Positions 34,703 to 43,197 of a DNA stretch of 57,300 nt are shown piece by piece. A model generated the notes under the pieces. The model ran no database searches, had not been told where the DNA came from, and saw nothing but the letters and a program-made list of their open reading frames with translations. Both the position numbers and the translations under genes were made by a program. Origin of the DNA: Victivallales bacterium (lineage in GTDB: Bacteria > Verrucomicrobiota > Lentisphaeria > Oligosphaerales > Oligosphaeraceae); assembly GCA_017417585.1 (NCBI GenBank), contig JAFPYX010000057.1, positions 1-57,300 on the forward strand. The letters are read 5' to 3'. How positions within the stretch are numbered: position 1 is the stretch's first letter; every line of letters begins with the position of its first letter.

Positions 34703-35662
34703 ATGAAACGAATTTTAATAACCGGTGGCGGTGGCTTTCTGGGCAGCTGGCTCTGCGAGAAGATGCTTGAACGCGGCAATGAAGTCATCTGCGTGGATAA
34801 CTTCTACACCGGAACCCGTCGCAACATCTATCACCTGCTGGACAATCCGCGCTTCGAGGTCATCCGGCATGACGTGACCTTCCCGCTTTATATCGAGTGT
34901 GACGAGATCTTCAACCTGGCGTGTCCCGCCTCGCCTATCCACTACCAGAAGGATCCGACCCAGACCGTCAAGACATGCGTGCACGGCGCCATCAACATGC
35001 TTGGGCTGGCGAAGCGCCTGCATGCCAAGATCCTCCAGGCCTCAACCAGCGAAGTCTACGGCGACCCCATGGTTCATCCCCAGGTGGAGTCCTACTGGGG
35101 CAACGTGAACCCCATCGGTCTGCGCTCCTGCTACGACGAGGGAAAGCGCTGCGCGGAGACACTTTTCAACTGTTTCCGGATTCAGCACAACCTTCGCATC
35201 AAGATCATCCGAATCTTCAATACCTACGGTCCCCGGATGCACCCGCATGATGGCCGCGTGGTCTCCAATTTCATCCTGCAGGCGCTTCAGAACCAGGACA
35301 TAACCATCTACGGTGATGGTTCGCAGACACGCTCCTTCTGCTACCGCGACGATCTTATCGACGGGATGATGCGCCTGATGGACACGCCCGACGAGGTCAC
35401 CGGTCCCGTCAATGTCGGCAACCCCGGCGAGTTCACCATCCTCCAGCTGGCGGAAAACATCATCGAGCTGACTGGTTCCAGGTCCAAGATCGTGCGGATG
35501 CCGTTGCCCTCCGACGATCCCAAGCAGCGCCGTCCCGACATCACCAAGGCGCAGGAACTGCTGGGCTGGCAACCGACCACGCCTCTGCGCGAGGGCCTGA
35601 AGAAAACCATCGCATACTTCGACGAACTACTCAAGACCGACCCAGAATTCTGCGCCGGCTGA
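34703..35662 (+). CDS. UDP-glucuronate decarboxylase (UDP-xylose synthase)
   Basis: A 319-residue short-chain dehydrogenase/reductase-type enzyme. [14 protein letters not shown] is the NAD loop, [15 protein letters not shown] and TSEVYGDP are signatures of UDP-xylose synthase, and the catalytic Tyr-Lys pair is in SCYDEGKR. It converts UDP-glucuronate to UDP-xylose and CO2. It lacks the N-terminal membrane anchor seen in many eukaryotic enzymes. The next gene starts 15 bases later. Confidence 0.95.
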   Translation: MKRILITGGGGFLGSWLCEKMLERGNEVICVDNFYTGTRRNIYHLLDNPRFEVIRHDVTFPLYIECDEIFNLACPASPIHYQKDPTQTVKTCVHGAINMLGLAKRLHAKILQASTSEVYGDPMVHPQVESYWGNVNPIGLRSCYDEGKRCAETLFNCFRIQHNLRIKIIRIFNTYGPRMHPHDGRVVSNFILQALQNQDITIYGDGSQTRSFCYRDDLIDGMMRLMDTPDEVTGPVNVGNPGEFTILQLAENIIELTGSRSKIVRMPLPSDDPKQRRPDITKAQELLGWQPTTPLREGLKKTIAYFDELLKTDPEFCAG

Positions 35663-35677
35663 GCCTGTTAGACTGCT

Positions 35678-36856
35678 ATGAACTGCATCGAACGCTTCCA
35701 GGAAATCTACCACAGCGAGCCGCCTGCAATCTCCTTCTGTCCCTACCGTATCTGTCCTGTGGGCGCGCATGTGGACCATCAGCTGGGCAAGGTTACCGGT
35801 CTGGCGTTGGACTGTGGCATTCGCATTGCCTACCAGCCGAAGCAGGATGGCGTGGTAGAATTGGAGAGCCTGCAATTTCGAAAGCGTGTACAGTTTCATG
35901 TCGTTTCGCCGCCGGAAAACAAACAGGGCGACTGGGCAGACTACCTGCGTGGCGCGACCATTCGGCTAGGCATGAAATACAAGCTTCGCACTGGTCTGGC
36001 GGGCGTTATTGAGGGAAGCCTGCCCATCGGTGGACTTTCCTCCTCTGCTGCGGTCACCATCTCCTTCCTCCTGGCTCTGGCCAAGGTCAATGACATCCAG
36101 CTCACGGATGGGGAACTCATCCAGGTCGCCAGGGAAGCCGAGAACAAATACGTCGGCGTCTCCTGCGGAACTCTCGACCAGAGCTGCGAAGTCTATTGCC
36201 GGAAGAATCAGCTTCTCTATCTGGATACATTGGACAACTCCTACGAGCTGATTCCCCAAAGCCCCGCGATGAAGCCATACAAGATTGCCATCTTCTTCTC
36301 TGGGCTGGAACGCGCACTGGCTTCCTCCAAATACAATACTCGCGTGGACGAGTGCCGAGCCGCCGCATACGCGCTGTTGGCATACGCGGGGCTGGACTAC
36401 GGGAAGATCGCCGAGACTGGCATGCGACAGGTGCCCGTCGAGGTCTTCGAGCGTTTTGGCGAGCGGCTTCCCGAGCCGTGGTTCCGTCGCGCCAAACATT
36501 ACTTCGGCGAATTTGAGCGTGTGGAGCAGGGTGTCGAAGCCTGGCGCAAAGGCGACATTGAGGAGTTCGGTCGGATATCCTTCGCCAGTGGCAAGTCTTC
36601 CATCGAATACTGGGAGGCTGGTTCGCCTGAACTCAAGGAACTCTACCGCATCATGACTGAGACCGATGGCATCTACGGCGGGCGATTCTCCGGCGCGGGC
36701 TTCAAAGGCTGTTGCATGGCACTCATTGATCCCGCATTCGCTGAAAGCATCACGAGGCGGGTGACAGACGAATACCTCAAATCTTTCCCAGCTCTTGAAG
36801 GGAAGTTTTCCGTGTACGTCTGTGACAGCGCCGATGGTGTCGGTGGCAATGCGTAA
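35678..36856 (+). CDS. Galacturonokinase-like GHMP kinase
   Basis: A 392-residue GHMP kinase. PYRICPVGAHVDHQ near residues 22-35, GLSSSAAV near 120, RAKHYFGE near 270 and GGRFSGAGFKGCCMAL near 335-350 closely match, from memory, plant galacturonic acid kinase rather than galactokinase, which has a GEHTDY-type first motif. The predicted reaction is galacturonate plus ATP to galacturonate 1-phosphate. Flanking genes for a nucleotidyltransferase and UDP-uronate enzymes support this. Substrate not proven; glucuronate or galactose are alternatives. Confidence 0.82.
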   Translation: MNCIERFQEIYHSEPPAISFCPYRICPVGAHVDHQLGKVTGLALDCGIRIAYQPKQDGVVELESLQFRKRVQFHVVSPPENKQGDWADYLRGATIRLGMKYKLRTGLAGVIEGSLPIGGLSSSAAVTISFLLALAKVNDIQLTDGELIQVAREAENKYVGVSCGTLDQSCEVYCRKNQLLYLDTLDNSYELIPQSPAMKPYKIAIFFSGLERALASSKYNTRVDECRAAAYALLAYAGLDYGKIAETGMRQVPVEVFERFGERLPEPWFRRAKHYFGEFERVEQGVEAWRKGDIEEFGRISFASGKSSIEYWEAGSPELKELYRIMTETDGIYGGRFSGAGFKGCCMALIDPAFAESITRRVTDEYLKSFPALEGKFSVYVCDSADGVGGNA

Positions 36857-36863
36857 TGCGTAC

Positions 36864-36905
36864 GCTCATTCATCGTTTCACAGTTCACATTTCTCATTTT
36901 CAATG
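36864..36905. repeat. Degenerate heptamer repeat (TCACATT type, 6 units)
   Basis: GCTCATT, CATCGTT, TCACAGT, TCACATT, TCTCATT, TTCAATG. The last unit contains the ATG of the next gene at 36903. The array fills the junction between kinase stop and transferase start. Confidence 0.7.
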
Positions 36906-37640
36906 CGTTGCCTCATTCTAGCCGCAGGCTATGCCACGCGGTTGTATCCCTTGACTGAGAATTTTCCCAAGCCACTTTTGGAGGTGCAGGGCAAGCCCAT
37001 CCTGGACTGGCTAATTGACGACTTGGAAACCACCGGCGAAGTCGCCGGCTGCGTCGTGGTCTCCAACCACCGCTTCAAGCCGCACTTCGACGACTGGGCG
37101 GCTCGGCGGTCGCAGTGCATTGAGATCGTGGATGACGGAACCTCCACCAACGAGACTCGCTTGGGGGCGGTGCGCGATATCCAATTTGCCATCGATGCAC
37201 TTAAGCTGGATGATGACTTGCTGGTGATGGCGGGGGACAACCTCCTGGATTTTAGCCTGAAACATTTTGTGCGCTATGCCATGGAAAAGCAGACCACTTG
37301 CGTGATGCGCTACTTCGAGCACGATGAGAAGCGGTTGCTCAAGACCGGCGTGCTCACGATCGACGACCAGGATCTCGTGCTGGCGATGACCGAGAAGTCG
37401 CCCACGCCCGCCACCCACTGGGCGTGCCCAGCCTTCTACTATTACCGTCGCAAGGACATTTCGCGCGTGGGCGAGGCTATCGCGGAAGGCTGTGCCGTCG
37501 ACGCGCCCGGCAGCCTTGTCGCCTGGCTGTGCCAGCGGACGCCCGTCCATGCGATGGAAATGCCTGGACGGCGCTACGACATCGGCAACCTGGCCAGCTA
37601 TCAGGAGGTCCAGCAAAACTACAAAGGCATTGAAAAGTGA
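36903..37640 (+). CDS. Sugar-1-phosphate nucleotidyltransferase
   Basis: A 245-residue NTP_transferase enzyme with LILAAGYATRLYPLTENFPKPLLE (nucleotide and metal motifs) and VMAGDNLLDF (metal-binding Asp). Directly after the galacturonokinase-like gene, so it is the best candidate to make UDP-galacturonate from galacturonate 1-phosphate. The family covers many substrates, and sequence alone cannot fix this. The ATG at 36903 is preferred; an earlier in-frame start would overlap the kinase. Confidence 0.88.
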   Translation: MRCLILAAGYATRLYPLTENFPKPLLEVQGKPILDWLIDDLETTGEVAGCVVVSNHRFKPHFDDWAARRSQCIEIVDDGTSTNETRLGAVRDIQFAIDALKLDDDLLVMAGDNLLDFSLKHFVRYAMEKQTTCVMRYFEHDEKRLLKTGVLTIDDQDLVLAMTEKSPTPATHWACPAFYYYRRKDISRVGEAIAEGCAVDAPGSLVAWLCQRTPVHAMEMPGRRYDIGNLASYQEVQQNYKGIEK

Positions 37641-37647
37641 TGTCATC

Positions 37648-38721
37648 ATGTTGAATCCCAATGTCAATCTCGAAGGTAAGACCATTCTGGTCACCGGAGC
37701 GGCCGGCTTTATCGGCGCGAAGCTCGCCACTAAGTTACTTGCCGAGGTGACGGAGTGCAAGGTCGTTGGCCTAGACAATGTCAACGACTACTATGACGTC
37801 TCCCTCAAGGAATGGCGATTGCAGGAACTGGAGCGCTTGGGCAACGATGTCGGTGCAGGGAGATGGACCTTTGTGCGCGGAAACATCGCGGATGCGACGC
37901 TGCTCAACCGCCTCTTCGAGGAGCATCGTCCGCAAGTGGTGGTGAATCTGGCTGCCCAGGCGGGTGTGCGCTACTCCATCACACATCCAGAGGCCTACAT
38001 CGAATCCAACCTGATTGGCTTCTACAACATCCTGGAGGCCTGCCGCCACTTCCCCGTTGAGCATCTGGTCTACGCCTCCAGCTCCTCCGTCTATGGCAGC
38101 AACAAGAAAGTGCCCTACAGTGTGGATGACCGAGTGGACAACCCGGTTTCCCTTTACGCCGCCACCAAGAAGTCCAACGAACTTCTCGCGCACGCATACT
38201 CTAAATTGTACAACATCCCCTCCACGGGACTGCGCTTCTTCACGGTTTACGGGCCTGCCGGACGCCCTGACATGGCCTATTTCAGCTTCACCAACAAATT
38301 GCGCGAGGGCAAGACCATCGAGATCTTCAACTTCGGCAACTGCAAACGCGATTTTACCTACGTGGATGACATCGTCGAGGGGGTTCATAAAGTGATGTGC
38401 CGAGCCCCGGAAAAACAGGACGGCGATGATGGATTACCTCTGCCTCCCTACCGCATCTACAATATCGGCAATTCCGCACCGGAAAACCTCCTGGCCTTCG
38501 TGGATATCCTCCAGCAGGAACTAGTCCAGGCAGGTGTCCTGCCTCCTGACTATGACTTTGACGTCCACAAGAAGCTTGTTCCCATGCAGCCAGGCGATGT
38601 CCCCGTGACCTATGCCGACACCTCCGCACTCGAACGTGACACGGGGTTCAAGCCTGCCACCCCGCTGCGCGATGGTCTGCGCCGTTTCGCCGAGTGGTAT
38701 CGGGAATTCTACCTGAAATAA
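37648..38721 (+). CDS. UDP-glucuronate 4-epimerase
   Basis: A 357-residue NAD-dependent epimerase. VTGAAGFIGAKLA is the NAD loop, DNVNDYYDVSLKEWRL is the hallmark of UDP-glucuronate epimerases, LAAQAGVRYSI and YASSSSVYGSN follow, and YAATKKSNE supplies the Tyr-Lys pair. It interconverts UDP-glucuronate and UDP-galacturonate. Its start is seven bases after the stop of the transferase. It links galacturonate salvage to the UDP-xylose synthase two genes away. Confidence 0.95.
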   Translation: MLNPNVNLEGKTILVTGAAGFIGAKLATKLLAEVTECKVVGLDNVNDYYDVSLKEWRLQELERLGNDVGAGRWTFVRGNIADATLLNRLFEEHRPQVVVNLAAQAGVRYSITHPEAYIESNLIGFYNILEACRHFPVEHLVYASSSSVYGSNKKVPYSVDDRVDNPVSLYAATKKSNELLAHAYSKLYNIPSTGLRFFTVYGPAGRPDMAYFSFTNKLREGKTIEIFNFGNCKRDFTYVDDIVEGVHKVMCRAPEKQDGDDGLPLPPYRIYNIGNSAPENLLAFVDILQQELVQAGVLPPDYDFDVHKKLVPMQPGDVPVTYADTSALERDTGFKPATPLRDGLRRFAEWYREFYLK

Positions 38722-38727
38722 CGAGCG

Positions 38728-38755
38728 CTTCACCCCTTCATTCCCCTTTTTCAAT
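38728..38755. repeat. Degenerate heptamer repeat before the phosphatase gene
   Basis: CTTCACC, CCTTCAT, TCCCCTT, TTTCAAT run into the ATG at 38754. The periodicity is weaker than in the other arrays, but the final TTTTCAATG is the same as at the 36903 junction. Confidence 0.5.
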
Positions 38756-39479
38756 GATAGACTTTCATTGTCACATCCTGCCAGGCATTGACGACGGTGC
38801 CCAGAATCTCGAAAAGTCCCTGGCGCTGGCCCGTCAGTGTGTGAATTCAGGCGTGGACACGGTGGTGGCCACGCCACATGGCCATGGCAGCGTCTTTGAA
38901 ACGCTGTTGCCTCGGCGTGCCGAGGCCTTCAAGCTGCTTAGCGAGACCCTTGTGAAGGAGGACATCCCCCTCAAACTCTGTCCAGGGATGGAGTATTTCG
39001 CTGATGGGCATTCCGTGGATATGGCCGTTGCACACCCGGAAATCCTCTGCGGCGTTCCTGGCACCCCAAACCGTCCGCTACTGTTGGAGCTCTCCATCGA
39101 TATGGATCTACATTTTGTTGCCGACTTGTTATTCATGGCGCAGCTCAAGGGAGTGCCGCTGGTGCTTGCGCATCCGGAACGCTATAAGAATTTCCGAAAG
39201 TCATTTGATTTGCTTTGTGAATTGATGGACAAGGGGCTGGTGCTCCAGTTCAATTCGGAAGACTTTCATAAGTCCTTTTTCAATCGGGCGATTCCAAACA
39301 TGATGCTTGCCCTTGTTGATCATGACCCTACGCGGGTTGTAGTTGGCTCCGATGCGCACGATGCAGAAGAACGACCTGCCGGCCTGGAGGTTGCCATGGA
39401 AAATGTCTCTAAGGCTTTCGGGAAGGCGGTATGGGAAAGGGTGAGCCAGCAGAATCCAGCAGAGTTGCTTGGTTTATAA
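38754..39479 (+). CDS. PHP-domain tyrosine phosphatase of CpsB/YwqE type
   Basis: A 241-residue protein beginning MIDFHCHILPGIDDG, the metal-binding PHP start typical of CpsB/YwqE. TPHGHG near 40, the CPGMEYF region near 82, LAHPERY near 140 and GSDAHD near 200 complete the metal site. It dephosphorylates tyrosine residues of the bacterial tyrosine kinase, here the BY-kinase at 43198, and so controls polysaccharide assembly. A start further upstream would overlap the epimerase. Confidence 0.9.
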   Translation: MIDFHCHILPGIDDGAQNLEKSLALARQCVNSGVDTVVATPHGHGSVFETLLPRRAEAFKLLSETLVKEDIPLKLCPGMEYFADGHSVDMAVAHPEILCGVPGTPNRPLLLELSIDMDLHFVADLLFMAQLKGVPLVLAHPERYKNFRKSFDLLCELMDKGLVLQFNSEDFHKSFFNRAIPNMMLALVDHDPTRVVVGSDAHDAEERPAGLEVAMENVSKAFGKAVWERVSQQNPAELLGL

Positions 39480-39980
39480 GTTTTACTCGGCTTGGTTTTC
39501 TTTTGCTTGGAAAAGTAGGCTGATGGGGGGTATGCAGGTTGTTTTACATCATTGCTTGAACATTTGATTGCGGAAAACGGTGTCGATGAAATCGCCGTAT
39601 TTTAATGATAAGTTCCGCATGGAAAAGGAAATCATGATAACTGAGGACCTGAATGCATGAATTTGTGTAAAGCGTGTAGGGTCGGCGCATTGCCCTCGCA
39701 GGCGGAATGCGTTGTATGTACGCCCTATTACCACAGACGTTGATTTACAGGTTCAGGAAAGAATGTAATTTTGTGTGGAATTGTCAAAAAATGTCTAAAA
39801 AAAGAATAATCTGTAATCAAATTTCATAAAAATGCTTTTTTTTGACTTTTTTTGTCAGTTGTATAGCAAAATCACTTTTTTTGCATTATAGTAATGTGTT
39901 TTCATTTTGATTTCGGCTTTTTCTTTTCTCTAAATAAATAACGCGAACCCCAAAAAACTAACCTAAAGGAATCATCTACG
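39480..39980. other. 501-base intergenic region before the export cluster
   Basis: AT-rich, especially 39770-39960, with many T-runs and TATAGT at 39887-39892 as a possible -10 box; no convincing -35 was found. It separates the nucleotide-sugar cluster from the export cluster and likely holds the promoter of the latter. A 61-codon minus-strand frame shows no coding character. Confidence 0.5.
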
Positions 39981-40478
39981 ATGAAAAAGATCTCTTTGAT
40001 TGCTCTGCTGGTGCTGGTGGGCATGCTCTTTGCGGCGCCTGCCATCCGGGCTCAGGAAGCCCAGGAGACCGAGGCTCAGAAGAAAGCCAAGGCCATTGCT
40101 GCGCTGGAGGATGACGAGCAGCTCGGTATTTTCCTGCGCGACCTGAGCCAGGAAGAACTGGCCGCCTACGTTTCCGCCGTGGTGGAGATGGGTGACGCCG
40201 CCCTGTTGGACCGCGTTTCCAACGCATTGAACGCCATGGGAACCGACGTGCAGAGCGTGCTGGCTCCCGCGACCCAGACCGCCGACAATGCCGCTGCCGC
40301 TGGCGCTGACCAGGCCGGCACCACCGAAGGTGAAGCTGGATCGGACAAGCTGTCGGCAATCGCAGATGCCATCGTCGCCAATTTCGGGGATGCCGCTTCT
40401 ATGCTGGATGGCAAAGATTTCAATACCAGCAATCCTGTAGGCAATACTTCTTCTCTGAGCATGCCTGAGGCCGAATAA
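39981..40478 (+). CDS. Small secreted Ala/Glu-rich protein
   Basis: A 165-residue protein with a clean signal peptide (LIALLVLVGMLFAAPAIRAQ). The mature part is acidic and helical: an Ala/Glu/Gln stretch, a regular amphipathic region (residues 45-85) and an Ala/Thr/Gly-rich linker. No family recognised. A good ribosome binding site (AAAGGA) precedes the ATG. It starts the export cluster, 38 bases before the outer-membrane barrel, and may be an accessory of polysaccharide export. Confidence 0.7.
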   Translation: MKKISLIALLVLVGMLFAAPAIRAQEAQETEAQKKAKAIAALEDDEQLGIFLRDLSQEELAAYVSAVVEMGDAALLDRVSNALNAMGTDVQSVLAPATQTADNAAAAGADQAGTTEGEAGSDKLSAIADAIVANFGDAASMLDGKDFNTSNPVGNTSSLSMPEAE

Positions 40479-40516
40479 GTTTGTCATTCGTAAAACGACT
40501 TAACATGGAGAAGGTC

Positions 40517-41713
40517 ATGAAAAAAATTCTTAGCTTTCTTGCGGCCGTCAGTGTCTTGGCTTGCCTGACTGCCACTGCTGCCAGCAATGATGTTGCAGCA
40601 TATCTTGACAGCGCCCTCAGCGTTCTGCCCAATCAGCTTTCCTTGAGCATCTTCGAGGAGATTGGCCATACCAACAACGCCTACAAGTCGTCTGATTCCC
40701 GTAATGGTTCCTTCTACTTCAAGACTGGTATCGCTCCCGCGATTTCCCGGACGAAGGGGAACTTGACCTACGGACTGAAGGGGCGTTTCACCTACGACTA
40801 CTACACCCGCTTTGGTGGCGACCTCAACCAGTTCAACTGGTCCTTGACTCCTACCATCAGCTTCAAGGACGATGGCGAAGGTCTCATTCGTGACCTTACT
40901 CTCGGTCTGAACTCCACTGCAAAGGTGGATGCGCTGAACAATGCCGACAACCGCTATGCCCGTTCCTACATCACCACCGTCAACGCCGGTGTTGATCTGG
41001 CTTTCACCGAGAAGCTGGGCGTTCTCCTCAATGGCAAGTATGTCTATGACTACTACACCCAGGAGGAATTCGAGGACTTCAGCAAGCAGACTTACAGCGC
41101 CAATGTCACCCCGTACTTCCAGGCCACGGCAAAGACCCGCTTGGGCATCCGCCTCGGCTATGAGGAAACCAAATACAACCACCACGGCGCATACGATGAT
41201 TTCAACCGCTATGTCGTGAATGGCCTGGTTGATTTCCACGGCGAGAAGTTCTCGGCGACTGCCGAGGCAGGTTTGGAGCATCTCAACTATGATGGTGTGA
41301 CCGGTTACATCGCGGATGCGGATGGCCATTGGAAGCTCAATGGCAGCTTGATTCTGAAATTCAAGCCCGTGACCAATTTCGAGACTGCTCTGGCTTTGAG
41401 TTCTGGCCACGAGAACAGCTCGGTCGGTTATGGCCGCAACGGCAGCGTCTCGAACAAGATCGCGATGAGCGCCCAGTGGATGGCGACCTCTCACATCCTG
41501 CTGCAGGGCCGCGTCGGTGTTTCCGACAACAATGAAAAGAAGTCTGCCGATGACAACCGCGAGTTCTTCACCGAACTTCAGGCCAACTACATGTTCAACA
41601 GCGGGCTATCCCTGTATGTCGGCTACAAGTACCGCAACATCCAGTTCCGCTATGACAGCGACATGGACTACAGCGTGACGGAGTACTTCGTGGGCTGCCG
41701 TTACACCTTCTAA
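40517..41713 (+). CDS. Outer-membrane beta-barrel protein of the export cluster
   Basis: A 398-residue protein with a signal peptide ending near TATAA and regular amphipathic strands up to CRYTF with a C-terminal phenylalanine. Barrels of this size (OMP_b-brl/BBP2-like) are common near exopolysaccharide genes and may help secretion across the outer membrane. The ATG at 40517 is chosen because GGAG lies six bases upstream, while the ATG at 40505 has none. A strong terminator follows, so the Wza-like gene has its own promoter. Confidence 0.75.
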   Translation: MKKILSFLAAVSVLACLTATAASNDVAAYLDSALSVLPNQLSLSIFEEIGHTNNAYKSSDSRNGSFYFKTGIAPAISRTKGNLTYGLKGRFTYDYYTRFGGDLNQFNWSLTPTISFKDDGEGLIRDLTLGLNSTAKVDALNNADNRYARSYITTVNAGVDLAFTEKLGVLLNGKYVYDYYTQEEFEDFSKQTYSANVTPYFQATAKTRLGIRLGYEETKYNHHGAYDDFNRYVVNGLVDFHGEKFSATAEAGLEHLNYDGVTGYIADADGHWKLNGSLILKFKPVTNFETALALSSGHENSSVGYGRNGSVSNKIAMSAQWMATSHILLQGRVGVSDNNEKKSADDNREFFTELQANYMFNSGLSLYVGYKYRNIQFRYDSDMDYSVTEYFVGCRYTF

Positions 41714-41774
41714 CGTCCCTTCGCGGGGTCCTGCAGACCCAGGTGGAGGCTTTCACGCTCCCTCCTGGACGGAC

Positions 41775-41813
41775 AGGCCGCATCGAATGTATTTTCGGTG
41801 CGGCCTTTTTTTC
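41775..41813 (+). terminator. Rho-independent terminator after the barrel gene
   Basis: A 13-bp stem with one G-U pair (arms 41775-41787 and 41794-41806), 6-base loop, then an uninterrupted run of T. The gap 41714-41988 shows no other feature. Confidence 0.9.
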
Positions 41814-41988
41814 TTTACATTCCAGCGATTTGTCCAAGGGCATCGTTTCACGCTTTGAGTGCCTAAGTGCCGGACAGATGATTTGCTTCTTGTCCTAATT
41901 TGGAAGAATCGCTTGGAATTGCCTTGATGGTTTCTGTTTGTCAGTCGACATCGTATCGTTCTCAGCCGTTTTGTTTTCCTCTATCGAT

Positions 41989-43089
41989 ATGAAACATTTT
42001 TTTGCCCTTCTGGCTTTCGTCGGGATGATGCTGCCACCTGTTCTGAACGCGGAAGAGGCTGATAATTCCGCATCGGCTCTGCGTCCAGGCGATGTGCTCA
42101 ATATTACGGTTTTCCGGATGCCTGAACTTTGTCAGGAGGTCCAGATTGGCGAAGATGGCACCTTCGCGTTTCCGATGTGCGATTATATCCAGGCTGGCGG
42201 AAAGACTCCGAAACAGGTGGCCGTCGATTTGACAGAGGAATTGGGCAAGCAGATCAATTCGCCGCAGGTCAGCATCTTTGTTTCCCATTGGGCCAAGCGC
42301 ACAGTCTATTTACTGGGTGAGATCAATGCCAGCATGTCGCTGGAGTTGCCGACATACGGAAGCATGACGGCGTTGCAGGCTATCAGCGCGGCTGGCGGGT
42401 TCACCGAGAGCGCCGACTTGAACAATGTCGCGATTCTTCGGCGTAACCCGAAGGACAAAAGGTTGATTCAGCGTTTTACGCTGGATGTCTCTGCATTGGT
42501 GGATCGCCATAGCGGCGGCGATACATTCGTCCTGCAGCCGGAGGATACCATTTTGGTTCCCAAAGCGCCGCCTGTATATATTGCCGGCGAGGTCCGGAAT
42601 ACCGGCAGCTTTTTTATCGACACTCAGCGTCCTCCACTGTGTTCGGAATTTGTCACCCGTGTGGGTGGTTTGCTGGACAAGGCAGATGCGGGCAACATTC
42701 TGATTGTCCGCAAGGGAGAGGATGGCGTGCGGATGCGCTTGCCGGTGTCGTTGCAGCTGGTCGGGCCTGGTCAGTATGAAAATGACCTTACGATTGAGCC
42801 AGGGGATTATATTTTGGTCAATTCCGCCCGTGAAATCTACGTGTTGGGCGAAGTGGAAAAACCCGGTCCGCTGGTGGTTGGACCGAACAAGACCATCACC
42901 GCCAGCCAGGCGATTGCTCTGGCGGGCGGCTATACCAAATTGGCAAAAAAGAGCGGTGTGACTCTGATTCGCGGTTCGGAGGTCACCATTCTGAATCTGA
43001 AGAACATTTACAATTCCGGCGACAAGCTAGGGCAGGATGTTACCCTTCAGAACGGCGACATTTTGTTTGTGCCAGAATCCATCTGGTAA
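41989..43089 (+). CDS. Polysaccharide export protein (Wza/GumB-like)
   Basis: A 366-residue protein with a signal peptide ending LNAEE; no lipobox cysteine is visible, unlike E. coli Wza. LRPGDVLNITVFRMPEL starts the Poly_export domain (residues 31-115), and two or three SLBB domains follow (VYLLGEINA, VYIAGEVRNTG, IYVLGEVEKPGP). It should form or support the outer-membrane exit for the polysaccharide. An earlier in-frame start at 41938 lacks a signal-peptide-like start, so 41989 is preferred. Confidence 0.92.
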   Translation: MKHFFALLAFVGMMLPPVLNAEEADNSASALRPGDVLNITVFRMPELCQEVQIGEDGTFAFPMCDYIQAGGKTPKQVAVDLTEELGKQINSPQVSIFVSHWAKRTVYLLGEINASMSLELPTYGSMTALQAISAAGGFTESADLNNVAILRRNPKDKRLIQRFTLDVSALVDRHSGGDTFVLQPEDTILVPKAPPVYIAGEVRNTGSFFIDTQRPPLCSEFVTRVGGLLDKADAGNILIVRKGEDGVRMRLPVSLQLVGPGQYENDLTIEPGDYILVNSAREIYVLGEVEKPGPLVVGPNKTITASQAIALAGGYTKLAKKSGVTLIRGSEVTILNLKNIYNSGDKLGQDVTLQNGDILFVPESIW

Positions 43090-43197
43090 TTTGCAAAGTC
43101 TTTCATTCTTTGCCAACTGCAAAGTCCTTTGAAATTGTCGCGGTGAGGCGGAGTGCCTTCAGCGAAGTTTTTTTGGAACGATACCCCAAACGATGCC

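Noticed and set aside
39549..39734. 61-codon minus-strand ORF
   Set aside because: No ribosome binding site or coding character in an AT-rich promoter region.
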